Shown here piece by piece: positions 19,461-28,240 of a DNA stretch of 28,404 nucleotides; the stretch's first letter is position 1; every line of letters begins with the position of its first letter. Source of the stretch: Rhizophagus sp. LPA8_4_AMF (Eukaryota > Glomeromycota > Glomeromycetes > Glomerales > Glomeraceae); the NCBI GenBank assembly GCA_021464525.1, contig JADRCO010000677.1, forward strand, positions 1 to 28,404, in the 5' to 3' direction. The position numbers and the translations under genes are program-made. The notes under the pieces are model-generated. The model had not been told where the DNA came from. It was given only the letters and a program-made list of their open reading frames with translations, and searched no databases.

Positions 19461-20132
19461 CACTCCCCGGTCAAAAGTATCCGACCACCCTAAAATTTGA
19501 AAAATAATTAAGAAAATAGAATTTTTAATAACAATTTTGCATTTATTTTAAAGTATGAAACATTAAAACCTCTTTAAAAGTGATTTTTTGCTTAAATAGT
19601 AATAAAATTCTGTATAAATATTTAATTTAAAAAATGTGAAAATTTTTATCTTTTTAACCAGAAGAGTTACAGTAAAATAGATGCCAAAATTAGATTCTTT
19701 GACTAAAAAATGCCTTATATTTCAAAAATCAGAAAGATTAAATTAATAGTTGTTGAGAAATCTGCTTTTGAAAATCATTAAAATTCAGTAAAAATAATGG
19801 TTTACGTATAAAATTTGCAAAAATTCAACATTTTTAAGTAATGATTTCTCAACAACTGCTGATTCAATCTTTTTGATATTTGAAATATAAGCTATTTCTT
19901 AGTTAAAGAATCAATTTTTAACATTTATATTACTATAACTGTTCTGGTTAAAAAGTCAAAATTTTTTTCATCATAAAAATTAAATATTTCTGCGGTATAT
20001 ACTATCAATTAAGTGAAAAATCACTTCTAAATAGTTTTATACACCTCAAATTTTAAATATACGTGAAATTATATTAAAACCCCAAATATTTTTTAATTTT
20101 TAGGGTGGTCGGATACTTTTGACCGGGGAGTG
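19461..20132. mobile_element. Foldback MITE, 672 bp, perfect TIRs and TA target site
   Basis: The left end CACTCCCCGGTCAAAAGTAT, then CCGACCACCCTAAAA, is repeated exactly in reverse at the right end. TA occurs on both sides (19459-19460, 20133-20134). Most of the interior also pairs: for example GTTGTTGAGAAATC (about 19749) with GATTTCTCAACAAC (about 19843), and further blocks outward. The whole element could fold into arms of about 300 bp with a short loop near 19800. There is no transposase; the termini fit Tc1/mariner mobilisation. Confidence 0.88.
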
Positions 20133-20236
20133 TACAATCGATTGGAACATTTTGTATGAATCTACATTTAATGATGTTCATCTATGAACTCCGCCACTAG
20201 TCCCACCTAAACCCGAACACTTGAAAAATTTCTGAA

Positions 20237-20318
20237 ATGATCGCAAGTCCAATAAGGTCTTGTGAATGTCAACGAAAAAAACGTGTTGAAGATGTAAGAT
20301 CTAATATTGATTATATAC
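20237..20318 (+). pseudogene. Small coding remnant beside a MITE
   Basis: ATG is followed by IASPIRSCECQRKKRVEDV and RSNIDY before the frame enters the MITE at 20318. The C, R and K content looks like coding sequence, but no continuation is found beyond the MITE. It may be chance. Confidence 0.25.
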
Positions 20319-20493
20319 ATGGGGGCGTAATTATTTCAGATAATTCGGCATTAAGGCGGCGTAATGGTGAAATATATTACACTAAATTTTTGTTCGAAAA
20401 TTCATATGAAAATAGTATTACACCGGTATAATGCCGAATTGGTGTAATGGACCGTAATATTTCGGCATGGCTTGAACCTAATTCACCCCCATG
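20318..20493. mobile_element. Short MITE with CATGGGGG termini
   Basis: Left CATGGGGGCGTAAT and right ATTCACCCCCATG are inverted repeats; TATA flanks both ends and may be the target duplication. Inner inverted pairs include TTCGGCATTA (about 20343) with TAATGCCGAA (about 20429). About 176 bp, non-coding. Confidence 0.7.
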
Positions 20494-20497
20494 TATA

Positions 20498-20819
20498 ATT
20501 GGTTATACTGTATACACCTCTGAGTTAAATAGCATACAATCTCTTGATTTAAAAAATTATGAAAATATAAAAAAACAAACGACCAATATGTACAAAATTA
20601 AAAATTAAACAAAGATTTATTGGAACTTAAAAAAATATATACAAATTTAAATATGAATTTAAAACTATGAAACAATCTTTACAAATATACATCAATTTAA
20701 ATAATTTTCACGAAGGTATTATATTCTCTCCAATACTAATACTTTGAACATTTTTTCTCTTCACCGTTTAATAAAACTATTGTAACCCCATCAATAAGTA
20801 ACTTTTCATTACTTATTAT
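20498..20819. other. 3' flank of unit 7
   Basis: On the minus strand this is the 3' region of the gene at 20820-21209. AATAAA on the minus strand at 20616-20621 is a plausible polyadenylation signal. No other gene is seen. Confidence 0.4.
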
Positions 20820-21209
20820 TTACCTAAAATATTGACTATGTTGTCTGTTCTTCATAGCGGGACGTTTAACGGAACGTTTATATTGCGGCAACTTGCCCAT
20901 ATTAGATGAAGGCCTGAACCGTCTCTGAAATTCATCTTGCGGCTTCTGATTCATAAGAGAATATAGCTCCCGGTCTATACCAGATGTATAAATTTGACGT
21001 CTAGGAACTTTAATTAATTGGTTTAGTGGCTTTTGATTCAAAACGGAACGTAGCATCAGGTTCATGACGGGTGGAGGATTGAAATGTTGGACTACATTTC
21101 GTTTCTTCTCGGATGTAGAATCGGAAATTTGAGATTTTATGAACTTCGATTTGACCCAATTTAAAGCTTCCTCACATCCCTTCAAAAATTTTCGGATTAC
21201 TTCGCTCAT
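20820..21209 (-). CDS. Unit 7: basic protein with amphipathic N-terminus (129 aa)
   Basis: The frame starts at an ATG at 21209, shortly after a TTATTATAG that could be a 5' UTR acceptor. Residues 1-27 form a likely amphipathic helix containing NWVKSKF; VKS is at 19-21, exactly as in unit 4. The rest is proline-containing and very basic, with NQKP near residues 58 and 87, RRFRPSS near 96-102 and a KRSVKRP..KNR tail. It lacks the YLEFRY tail. Upstream it has the full shared element (21531-21465) and the TATA plus ATCAAATTTATC core (21394-21373), in reverse orientation to units 1-6. Function unknown; a nucleic-acid- or membrane-binding role is only a guess from charge. Confidence 0.65.
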   Translation of the reverse strand: MSEVIRKFLKGCEEALNWVKSKFIKSQISDSTSEKKRNVVQHFNPPPVMNLMLRSVLNQKPLNQLIKVPRRQIYTSGIDRELYSLMNQKPQDEFQRRFRPSSNMGKLPQYKRSVKRPAMKNRQHSQYFR

Positions 21210-21372
21210 CTTTGGTTTATTAATTTCACTATAATAAAATGACGAAATACTTTAAGACCTTCCTGAAAGATTTTTTAACATCATAAAGTAATTAGAATAA
21301 TACTCACAAAATAGTTAGATAATTAAAAAAAGATTATTGTAACTTGATAAAAAATGAAAAGGGAGAAGTTAT

Positions 21373-21394
21373 GATAAATTTGATTCTTTTATAT
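21373..21394 (-). promoter_or_regulatory. Putative core promoter of unit 7
   Basis: On the minus strand ATATAAAAGAATCAAATTTA then TC matches the unit 4 and unit 1 cores closely. It lies about 165-185 nt before the ATG. Confidence 0.5.
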
Positions 21395-21464
21395 TCGAAA
21401 CGACAAAAGCAATAAACATGTAAACATTGATAATCTACAATCTTTTTCTAATATAGGAATAATT

Positions 21465-21531
21465 TCCGTAATTACATCATCATCAGACGGTTGGCGTAAA
21501 ATTAAACTTTTTATTTATTTTTTCCCACCAG
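21465..21531 (-). promoter_or_regulatory. Shared upstream element, unit 7
   Basis: Read on the minus strand: TGGTGGGAAAAAATA, TTTAATTTTACGCC (ending at 21493), then AATTACGGA (21473-21465). The blocks match units 1, 2 and 4, although ATTACGGA here follows ACGCC instead of preceding it. Its inverted orientation shows that the element belongs to the gene and not to the local DNA strand. Confidence 0.55.
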
Positions 21532-21539
21532 ATAATGCT

Positions 21540-22041
21540 AGACTTTTTATGTTATCATCTGGAAATTTCGTGTGTGAAATATTAACAAAAATGGAAATGA
21601 TCGGTGCAAATTTTCTTTTATGGATTATCTTAAAACCGGTAATCGAACATGTTGTCATATGTATGGTATGATTTTTATTATAACATGTCTTTGACGTTTT
21701 GAATTTGTATAGTAACATTACATGCTTTAATTTTCCGATTTAATTCTAGAATATTTAATCTTAAAGACAAAAAAAAAAAAAAAAAATTTTCTATAATGAA
21801 AGTATCTATCGAAGATTTGGGGTTTTGTATTAAAAAATAGGTTTTTGCCATTTTAGAAATCTTTACAATTTTATATATTTCGAAATTGTAAAAATAAAGC
21901 AAAAGGCTGATTAATTAAAAGGTTATAATAATTCTGCATAGGCTAGACCATAAAAATATAATATTTACTACAAAAATTTCTTTGTTTGAAACAAAGAAGA
22001 AATATTTCACAAAACTTAAATAAAAATAGCTAACCTAATAT
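21540..22041. other. AT-rich spacer
   Basis: No gene supported; includes an A run at about 21770-21786. Confidence 0.35.
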
Positions 22042-22224
22042 TTACTGGTAAAGTATGGAATTCTCTCGATTTGTAAATTCCAACATTCTATAAATCCCAA
22101 TTAGATTGCCCCAATAATAAACCGCTTCTAATGATGCTCCATACCCAATGAAGGGAACAACTTCATCACAATCAAAGAGGGTAACTAGACTTGAAAGGAA
22201 GTTAAGATGGTAACTCCTCGCATT
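22042..22224 (-). pseudogene. Unrecognised coding fragment (60 aa, no ATG)
   Basis: On the minus strand an open stretch codes LFDCDEVVPFIGYGAS, then LEAVYYWGNLIGIYRMLEF and TNRENSILYQ, with a possible donor (CCA-GTAAAT) at its end and an AAATTTTAG acceptor 5' of it. The composition is typical of a real exon, not of AT-rich noise. I do not recognise the protein. It may be one exon of a gene whose other parts I could not find. Confidence 0.35.
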
Positions 22225-23039
22225 TTACATATTCTGTGAAATGACATCGTGATAAACTAAAATTTAGTATTTTCTTATATTTTCGAGAAGCCAATAAGGG
22301 CATTGATATTTATTACGTAATTTTTTAGGGGTGGGGGGCTGTGTAGCGAAAAATCTCGTGTTACATTTAATAAAAAATCATGTGATATAATATTGTAATT
22401 TAATTGGTTATACTATCTTACATGAATATAGGGAATTTTTTCGTTTTTAGAAAAAGTTCAAGAGATTCAAGGAAAGATTCGTTAGTTATTCGTGCTCTTA
22501 TGAACATATGATCCATAAATGCTTTTTTAAACGAATATCAATATACTATCAATATTCGTCATCCTTTTTTTGTCCGGTTATCGTCCGATTTCGAGTTCTT
22601 TTTTTTTTATTCAAATCACTCAGGTCATAATTCGGGTCAAAATCGCAGATCATAAGATCAGGTCATAAAATCGGCAGGTTACCGGTATAATTGAAATCGT
22701 CAGATCATAATACTCCAATAATCATCAAAGTCATATATATATATATATATATAGAACGATTCCCCTTCCGTTAATTTCTTTCTATCGTAGTTAAGTGCAA
22801 TTCCATTTATAGATAATGTAAAAGTTTAAATGCGCCAAAAAACAGGAAAAAATAAATTGTAAGGATGAATATACGAATTTGAATTAAAACTTGTTTCATG
22901 CAAGATCGCAAAAATACAGTATCTAATTTTTTTTTTACCCCTTAGTCCTTCATTAGACAACCAGCCCTACTCTCCAAATCTAACCATTTTAAAATAAATT
23001 TTGTGTGTTCAAAAATAATCATAATATCATGTGTAGAAT
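22225..23039. other. Gene-free spacer
   Basis: Apart from the CAGRTCATAA repeats and the (AT)n run I see no gene. Confidence 0.35.
22621..22710. repeat. Four spaced copies of CAGRTCATAA
   Basis: CAGGTCATAA (22621, 22659) and CAGATCATAA (22646, 22701) occur within 90 bp. They are direct, irregularly spaced repeats. An (AT)n run follows at about 22733-22752. Confidence 0.45.
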
Positions 23040-23440
23040 ATAATTTTGAGACGTAAGCCTTAATTCACGCATACAAAATTTAAACAAGACATTTTTTTAG
23101 TAATTTAGAATATGTAATACAATATAAATACATCATATATATGGCAAAAAAAATGCAGATCATTTTTTTTTAATTTCGTTGCAAGGAAAAAAATCCCAGT
23201 TTTCTTCCAAAACCCACTTAAAAATATTTGTTAGAAAGCCAGAGTCAATTTTATAAGGTCTTATGAACTTTTTATAGTTTTAATAAAAGTGCAAAACTAT
23301 TTATAACTCGCAACAATAAACAAATAAAACAAATAGTTATCTTTTATTTACTTGAATTGCAGATAAAATGACGTCTATTTATATATGTTATTATCAATTG
23401 ATCTATAACCTTTACGAAGACATGTTTACTTTAATTATTA
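23040..23440 (-). repeat. Diverged duplicate of the 26.29-26.55 kb segment
   Basis: GCATACAAAATTTAAACA, CAATATAAATAC and TTATAACTCGCAACAA occur in the same order here and at 26309-26416. ATCAATTGAT-type sequence also matches beyond. In this copy the short basic reading frame of the other copy is destroyed. Confidence 0.5.
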
Positions 23441-23442
23441 TA

Positions 23443-23845
23443 GGGTTTACCACAAAATCCCGACAACCATAATATCGACTGTCTACAATCCCGACACTAA
23501 AATCCCGATAAACCCAAATCCCGGTTGACCGATAGTCTTCTTGACGGTCAAAATCCTAAAGTTTTTTTTTTAAAAAAATTTAATTTTAAAATGCAACGAC
23601 GCAGTAACGGGTCTTAATTTATCATATAATTAAAATATAATTGGAATTATTTGAGTAAATTTTATCAATACCAATGCAAATTGTTTGCAAATTTTATTAA
23701 TATTAATACAAATTGACTAACGTTACTATACTATTATGAAATTAAAAGAAAAATTTTTATTTTAATTAAAAGGACTATATTACTAGATTACTAATATGAA
23801 TTTGCATTTATCGGGATTTTGATATTATAGGATTTTTGGAAGATC
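23443..23845. repeat. AATCCCGA-motif repeat, possible degraded transposon
   Basis: AATCCCGA appears about three times between 23456 and 23510, with a further AATCCCGG near 23518, and in reverse (TCGGGATTTTGATATTATAG) at about 23809. This suggests the degenerate inverted ends of an element of about 400 bp. Borders are uncertain. Confidence 0.4.
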
Positions 23846-24288
23846 CTTAATAGGATACCTAAGAATAAGAATTTTTGAAAGACTCTGTAGTTCTTGTCAA
23901 AGCACAAGGCATGATGAAGACGCAAGATCTTATGCACCTCTATACTCATACTTCGGGATGATATAAATTATGTCCTAGAAGTTAGCGCAATAAAAGTCAT
24001 ATGCGTAGCCTATTACGAGGATATTCATTAGACATTTCAACATTGGATGTTCTATAGATGAATCTTAATCAAAGGAAATCTCAATAAAATTTAGATTTAC
24101 TAATTAATAATTTTTGACCATGTTGTTAATACATTAAAAATTGAATAATCAAAATAATAATCATATATGAGAAATTATTTTTAATTTAAACATTTAAAAA
24201 AAGTGAAAAAAATCGTTGCTGACTTAGCCAAGTCTTTTAAAAAGCTTGTTGTCACCTGATCACCACGTTGAGGTGCAGCAACATTGAT
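23846..24288. other. Spacer before the purine satellite
   Basis: No gene supported. Confidence 0.35.
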
Positions 24289-24770
24289 CAGGGGGGGAAG
24301 GGAAAGAGGGGGAAAGGGAAAGGAAAGGGAAAGGGAAGGGGAAGGGAAGGGAAACGAAAGGGAAACGAAGAACGAAAGGGAAGGGGAAAACGAAGGGAAA
24401 GGGGAAACGAAGGGGAAGGGGGAAACGAAGGGGAAGGGAGAAACGAAGGGAAGGGGAAAACGAAGGGGAAGGGGGAAACGAAGGGGAAGGGGGAAACGAA
24501 GGGGAAGGGGGAAACGATGGGAAGGGGAAAACGATGGGGAAAGGGAAACGATGGGAAAGGGAAACGATGGGGAAAGGGAAACGATGGGAAGGGAAAACGA
24601 AGGAGAAGGGAGAAACGAAGGGAAGGGGAAAACGAAGGGAAGGGGAAACGATGGGAAGGGGAAAACGAAGGGGAAGGGGAAACGATGGGAAGGGAAAACG
24701 AAGGGGAGAAGACCTAAAGAAAGACCTAAAGAAAAGAGAAGACAGAGAGAAAGCAGATTACAGAGAGACA
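24289..24770 (+). repeat. Purine-only minisatellite (GGGGAAACGAAGG-type units)
   Basis: About 480 bases are nearly all A/G on the plus strand, broken mainly by the C of ACG and the T of ATG. The cleanest units are AAACGAAGGGGAAGGGGG (18 nt) in tandem near 24475-24515; later units use AAACGATGGGAAAGGG. Because units are often multiples of three and have few stops, long frames appear on both strands, but they only mirror the repeat. Frequent GGGG runs make triplex and G-quadruplex structures plausible. Confidence 0.9.
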
Positions 24771-25366
24771 CCTAAAAAAAATATATTATTTAATGTTATA
24801 TACTCATGACAAAGATTACGTGTTGTAAGTCAAGTCATGATGAATAATTATTTGCATGATTCGTATGACTGATATGAGTAATATATTATATCGAATGAGT
24901 AATATAGATTTATATTTTATATTCAGATCAATAAAAACACATTATTCAGATCTAGCGATTTAACAAAACTACGTTTGGTTTTTGCTTTAATTATATTCTG
25001 CTAAAACCAATCAGTTAAGTCGGCATCACTAATTACCTTCAACCTTTATCAGCTTTAACGTTCTCAAATATCATCATCTCGATCGGCTCAATCAAATAAA
25101 AATTATTATTTGCGTGGTTGTCATGTGATTTTCGTATTGAACGTGAATCATTCTTTTTGCCAGATTTCTCCTATGAATCATAAAATTATATGTTTAAAAA
25201 TATTCATCCAATAATTTTTTATGTGCTTTTTATATTAAAAAAAAAATATTCTTTTTTTATATCTTTATTGATACAATAGGATAACAAAAGTCTCTGGACG
25301 GACTTTTTTTGAATGATAAATCGCATTAATGATTAATTCGTCGCCCAATGATTATAGAAAGACGAT
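24771..25366. other. Spacer after the purine satellite
   Basis: AT-rich, no gene found. AATTATTATTTGC-like words occur twice (about 24845 and 25102), a possible weak repeat. Confidence 0.35.
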
Positions 25367-25495
25367 TCACCATAATAAGACGCATCGAATGGTGGTATTT
25401 TCATGGCTCTAGCTTCGATACCAAATGTTAACTAAAAAAATTACCAATAACTTTTCATATATTGAAGCTAGATATGTAATACCTCTTATTATGGC
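25367..25495. mobile_element. Short palindromic MITE, copy A
   Basis: GATTCACCATAATAAGACG on the left pairs with CTCTTATTATGGCGAATC on the right. Inside, GCTTCGATACC also pairs imperfectly. About 130 bp. Its interior appears in reverse orientation in copy B at 25640-25771. Confidence 0.6.
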
Positions 25496-25639
25496 GAATC
25501 TAATGAGCTTTAGTTAATTCTTCAATGATTAATAGACGACGTAATACCTTGACGTATTTCACGTCAAAAAATCAATTTTCGAAAAATGAATCGGACGTAA
25601 AAATATTGATCATACTAGAAGAATGAACCTAAGTTCATT

Positions 25640-25771
25640 GGATTCATATTAATGAGACGCATCGAATGGTATGTCCCTAACCAATATATGAAAATTTATT
25701 GGTCTTTTTTAGTTTATAGGCTTTTGAGAAAATACCACCATTCGATACGTCTCATTATGCGCGAATCTAAT
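25640..25771. mobile_element. Short palindromic MITE, copy B (inverted relative to A)
   Basis: GATTCATATTAATGAGACGC then ATCGAATGGTAT pairs with ATACCACCATTCGATACGTC then TCATTATGCGCGAATC. The interior CCAATATATGAAAATTTATT is the reverse complement of the copy A interior (AATAACTTTTCATATATTG). Confidence 0.6.
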
Positions 25772-26288
25772 GAGCTTTTAAATTAACGTGGTTTAGCATT
25801 CAAAAAATGGCACACCTGGTGACTTTGTTACTCGCTGCATCAATAAAAATATAAAAAAAAATTAATATTGTTTTTAACTTAATGCACATGACTAATATTT
25901 TTAAACATTTAAGATTTGTATAAAAAATCTGCTCTAGAAATATTAAAATTTCACGTAAAAAGTGATTCAAATAATTTTTATAAAAAAACAAAAATAACAA
26001 AAAAAAAGATAAAAATGTAGAAAACTCAATTTTCTAGTATATAATACGTATTGATAGGATACAGTATTTTTAATTTGATGATTCAACAAAAAAATCTGCT
26101 ACAGTTTAAAAATATTAAAAAATTCGGGTAATACCATTTTGTCATTTTAAGAAAAATCACACAAGTCGGAATTTGTCAAAAAATAATCGGGCACTCAATC
26201 TCTAGATACTGACCATTTGTAATTAACTATATGCATAATTCTTTGATTCTTTTGGTTCAAAAAGCACCATAGTAAAAACTGTAATATG
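25772..26288. other. AT-rich spacer
   Basis: No gene supported. Confidence 0.35.
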
Positions 26289-26429
26289 AAATTGACATAA
26301 AGCTTAATGCATACAAAATTTAAACACGCGATTTACAATATAAATACAATAAATACAAGGTTCTTTCAAAATCTCATTATCTCATTCTAATACAAAATTA
26401 TTATAACTCGCAACAAGACCAGTTATTTT

Positions 26430-26543
26430 TTATCTGCGCCTATTGCGGCCACTATGATGACTATAATGTTTGTTCATATCATCAATTGGTTTATATGCAT
26501 TTTGCTGGTTCGTAGTTTGAATTAAGCTTAGTAATTTATTTAT
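26430..26543 (-). pseudogene. C-terminal fragment of a small basic protein
   Basis: The minus-strand frame codes LIQTTNQQNAYKPIDDMNKH then YSHHSGRNRRR and TAA, with no ATG. The Q/N-rich, basic end resembles in style the tail of the unit 7 protein (KNRQHSQYFR), but I see no real alignment. The following sequence is shared with the duplicate at 23040-23440. Likely a remnant of a small gene. Confidence 0.35.
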
Positions 26544-26877
26544 TTATTTATGTACTTTTTATTTTTAATTAATTCGCTTATTATGTTTCTTATTTCATTT
26601 GTAAAGAATCTTAAGCAGAAAAATTTCTCATTTTAATCACAAATTAATTATGTTTGATTTATAAAGTTTATTCAATTAATTATACTAGAAATGTAACAAT
26701 TAAAATAAATTAAAACACGAACCGTAAAACCCGCTTCAGACCCTTTAACGGTTCCCATCACTGGTGATATATAATTATTGCTTAATAATAGGATAAAATA
26801 ACGCAGTCATTTTATTCTATTATCAAGTATACCCAATACTATGTAAATATAAGATGATGTATTATTTACCATCAACT
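26544..26877. other. Spacer before the transposase relic
   Basis: AT-rich; no gene supported. It may include the degraded left end of the transposon. Confidence 0.35.
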
Positions 26878-28235
26878 TGATGGATTTTTAGCAAAAGAAA
26901 TTGCTCGTAAATTTATATTGCCATTTTTACTGTATATAAAATTAGAAGAATTTATAACCATTGGAGTTGTGTAATTCATCCATTTACCATTGGCCACTGC
27001 ATATAGTACCCAGGGTCTTATTCAAGAACTTGATATTTTAAATTGAATAGTACCCACGGGTACTTTGTGAGGAACCGGGTACTATATTTGGATATAAATT
27101 ATATGAAAAGTGATAAATTATTAGAGGTTATACCCCGGGTATTATTCAAGAACTAGGTAGCATGGGTGGTGAATAATACCCGGGTCTTAATCATGGGGGG
27201 TACTATTTTTGGGGGATACTATATGCAGTGGCCAACAGTAAAGATTGTCAAGAAAAAAGAAAAACTTTGAATCTTGTTGATTTAAATGTATTGATTTAAT
27301 TATTAATTTATCATTATTGCAAATTTATTTTATTGATTAAACATTTAATATTATATTTTAGATTTACTTTGTAAAAGATAAGAAAGATTGGTATCTTGAT
27401 GAAATGGTTAATAAGATGGAAAGGTTAACTGGTAAGCTTATATCTATACCTACTTTATAGAAAGCATTCAAACATTTTGGAATAACAAAAAAAAGGGTCT
27501 ATAAGATTTTTAGTTCATTTTTATTTGATTATTTAATTATTAAATTAAATATTTCTATTTTAGTTACAAAAAGCTGCAAAAGAAAGAAGTAAGCTTTTAT
27601 GTAGCATTTTATATATAAAATAGGAAGTGAATTCAAACCAAAACAGCTTGCTTTTATTGATGAAATATTAAAAGATGAAAGAAGTTTATTTGGAATCTAT
27701 GAATATAGTTATACTTTTCATTGAATTGACGAATTACTAATTAAATTGTATTTTGACAGATGTAATGTATTTTAACAAACGTAATTAATTCATAGTAATT
27801 TTATAATAAATAGTGAATTGATCTGTTCACCAAAATGCAACATAATTAATTAGCGGAGAAGTATAGATATAGTGTAAAAAATATGAAAGTTGAAAAAAAT
27901 ATTGTTTTATAAGAAGCAAATAGTATACTATTTTATCAGCATTGACATTAGATGGATTTATAGTTGCCAATATTATAGAAGGAAGTTGTAATAAAGAAAG
28001 ATTCAACATTTATTCTTATACAAGTGGTATGTTGCTTATCTATATTACTTATTTTATTTATTTAAAATAAATGTATATTTTATATTTGCTTTTTTAGTTA
28101 CTTCAAATGAATGAATATTCAAATAAAAATAGTGTAATTGTAATACACAGAAAAATTAACAGAATCAATTGAACAAATGAGATGGGAAGTATTCTATACT
28201 CTCCAGATTAATACATGATTTGGCAAAAGGTTATT
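26878..28235 (+). pseudogene. Decayed DDE transposase (Tc1/mariner-like, DDE_3 type), with MITE inserted
   Basis: Fragments occur in order on the plus strand: DGFLAKEIARKF (HTH region, about 26880), QEKRKTLNLVDLN (after the MITE, about 27250), VKDKKDWYLDEMVNKMERLT then GKLISIPTL-stop-KAFKHFGITKKR (27368-27496), LQKAAKERS (from 27564), KPKQLAFIDEILKDER (first catalytic D region, about 27640-27685), LSALTLDGFIVANIIEG then SCNKERF (second D region, about 27933-28000), QMNEYSNKNSVIVI (about 28100) and ILYSPD (about 28190). Stops (for example W to TAG at 27458) and frameshifts kill it. GT..AG introns at about 27301-27361, 27497-27563 and one ending near 28097 can still be seen. The motif set is from my memory of fungal DDE_3 transposases, not a search. 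Confidence 0.75.
26990..27235. mobile_element. MITE with TTGGCCACTGCATATAGTA termini, nested in the transposase relic
   Basis: TTGGCCACTGCATATAGTA at 26990-27008 is repeated in reverse at 27217-27235. The inverted similarity extends outward to TTAC/GTAA. The interior has several CCCGGGTA / TACCCGGG words in both directions. 246 bp, non-coding. It separates the HTH part of the transposase relic from the rest, so it inserted later or rode along. Confidence 0.8.
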
Positions 28236-28240
28236 TTAAC

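Noticed and set aside
20318-20431. Second half of the frame starting at 20237
   Set aside because: It runs through the inverted-repeat MITE, so the continuation is incidental.
24181-24809. Long frames on both strands over the purine satellite (up to 196 residues)
   Set aside because: They are products of stop-free G/A repeats; translations are only GKGKRWE- or PFPFVSP-type repeats, and no start context or conserved sequence supports a gene.
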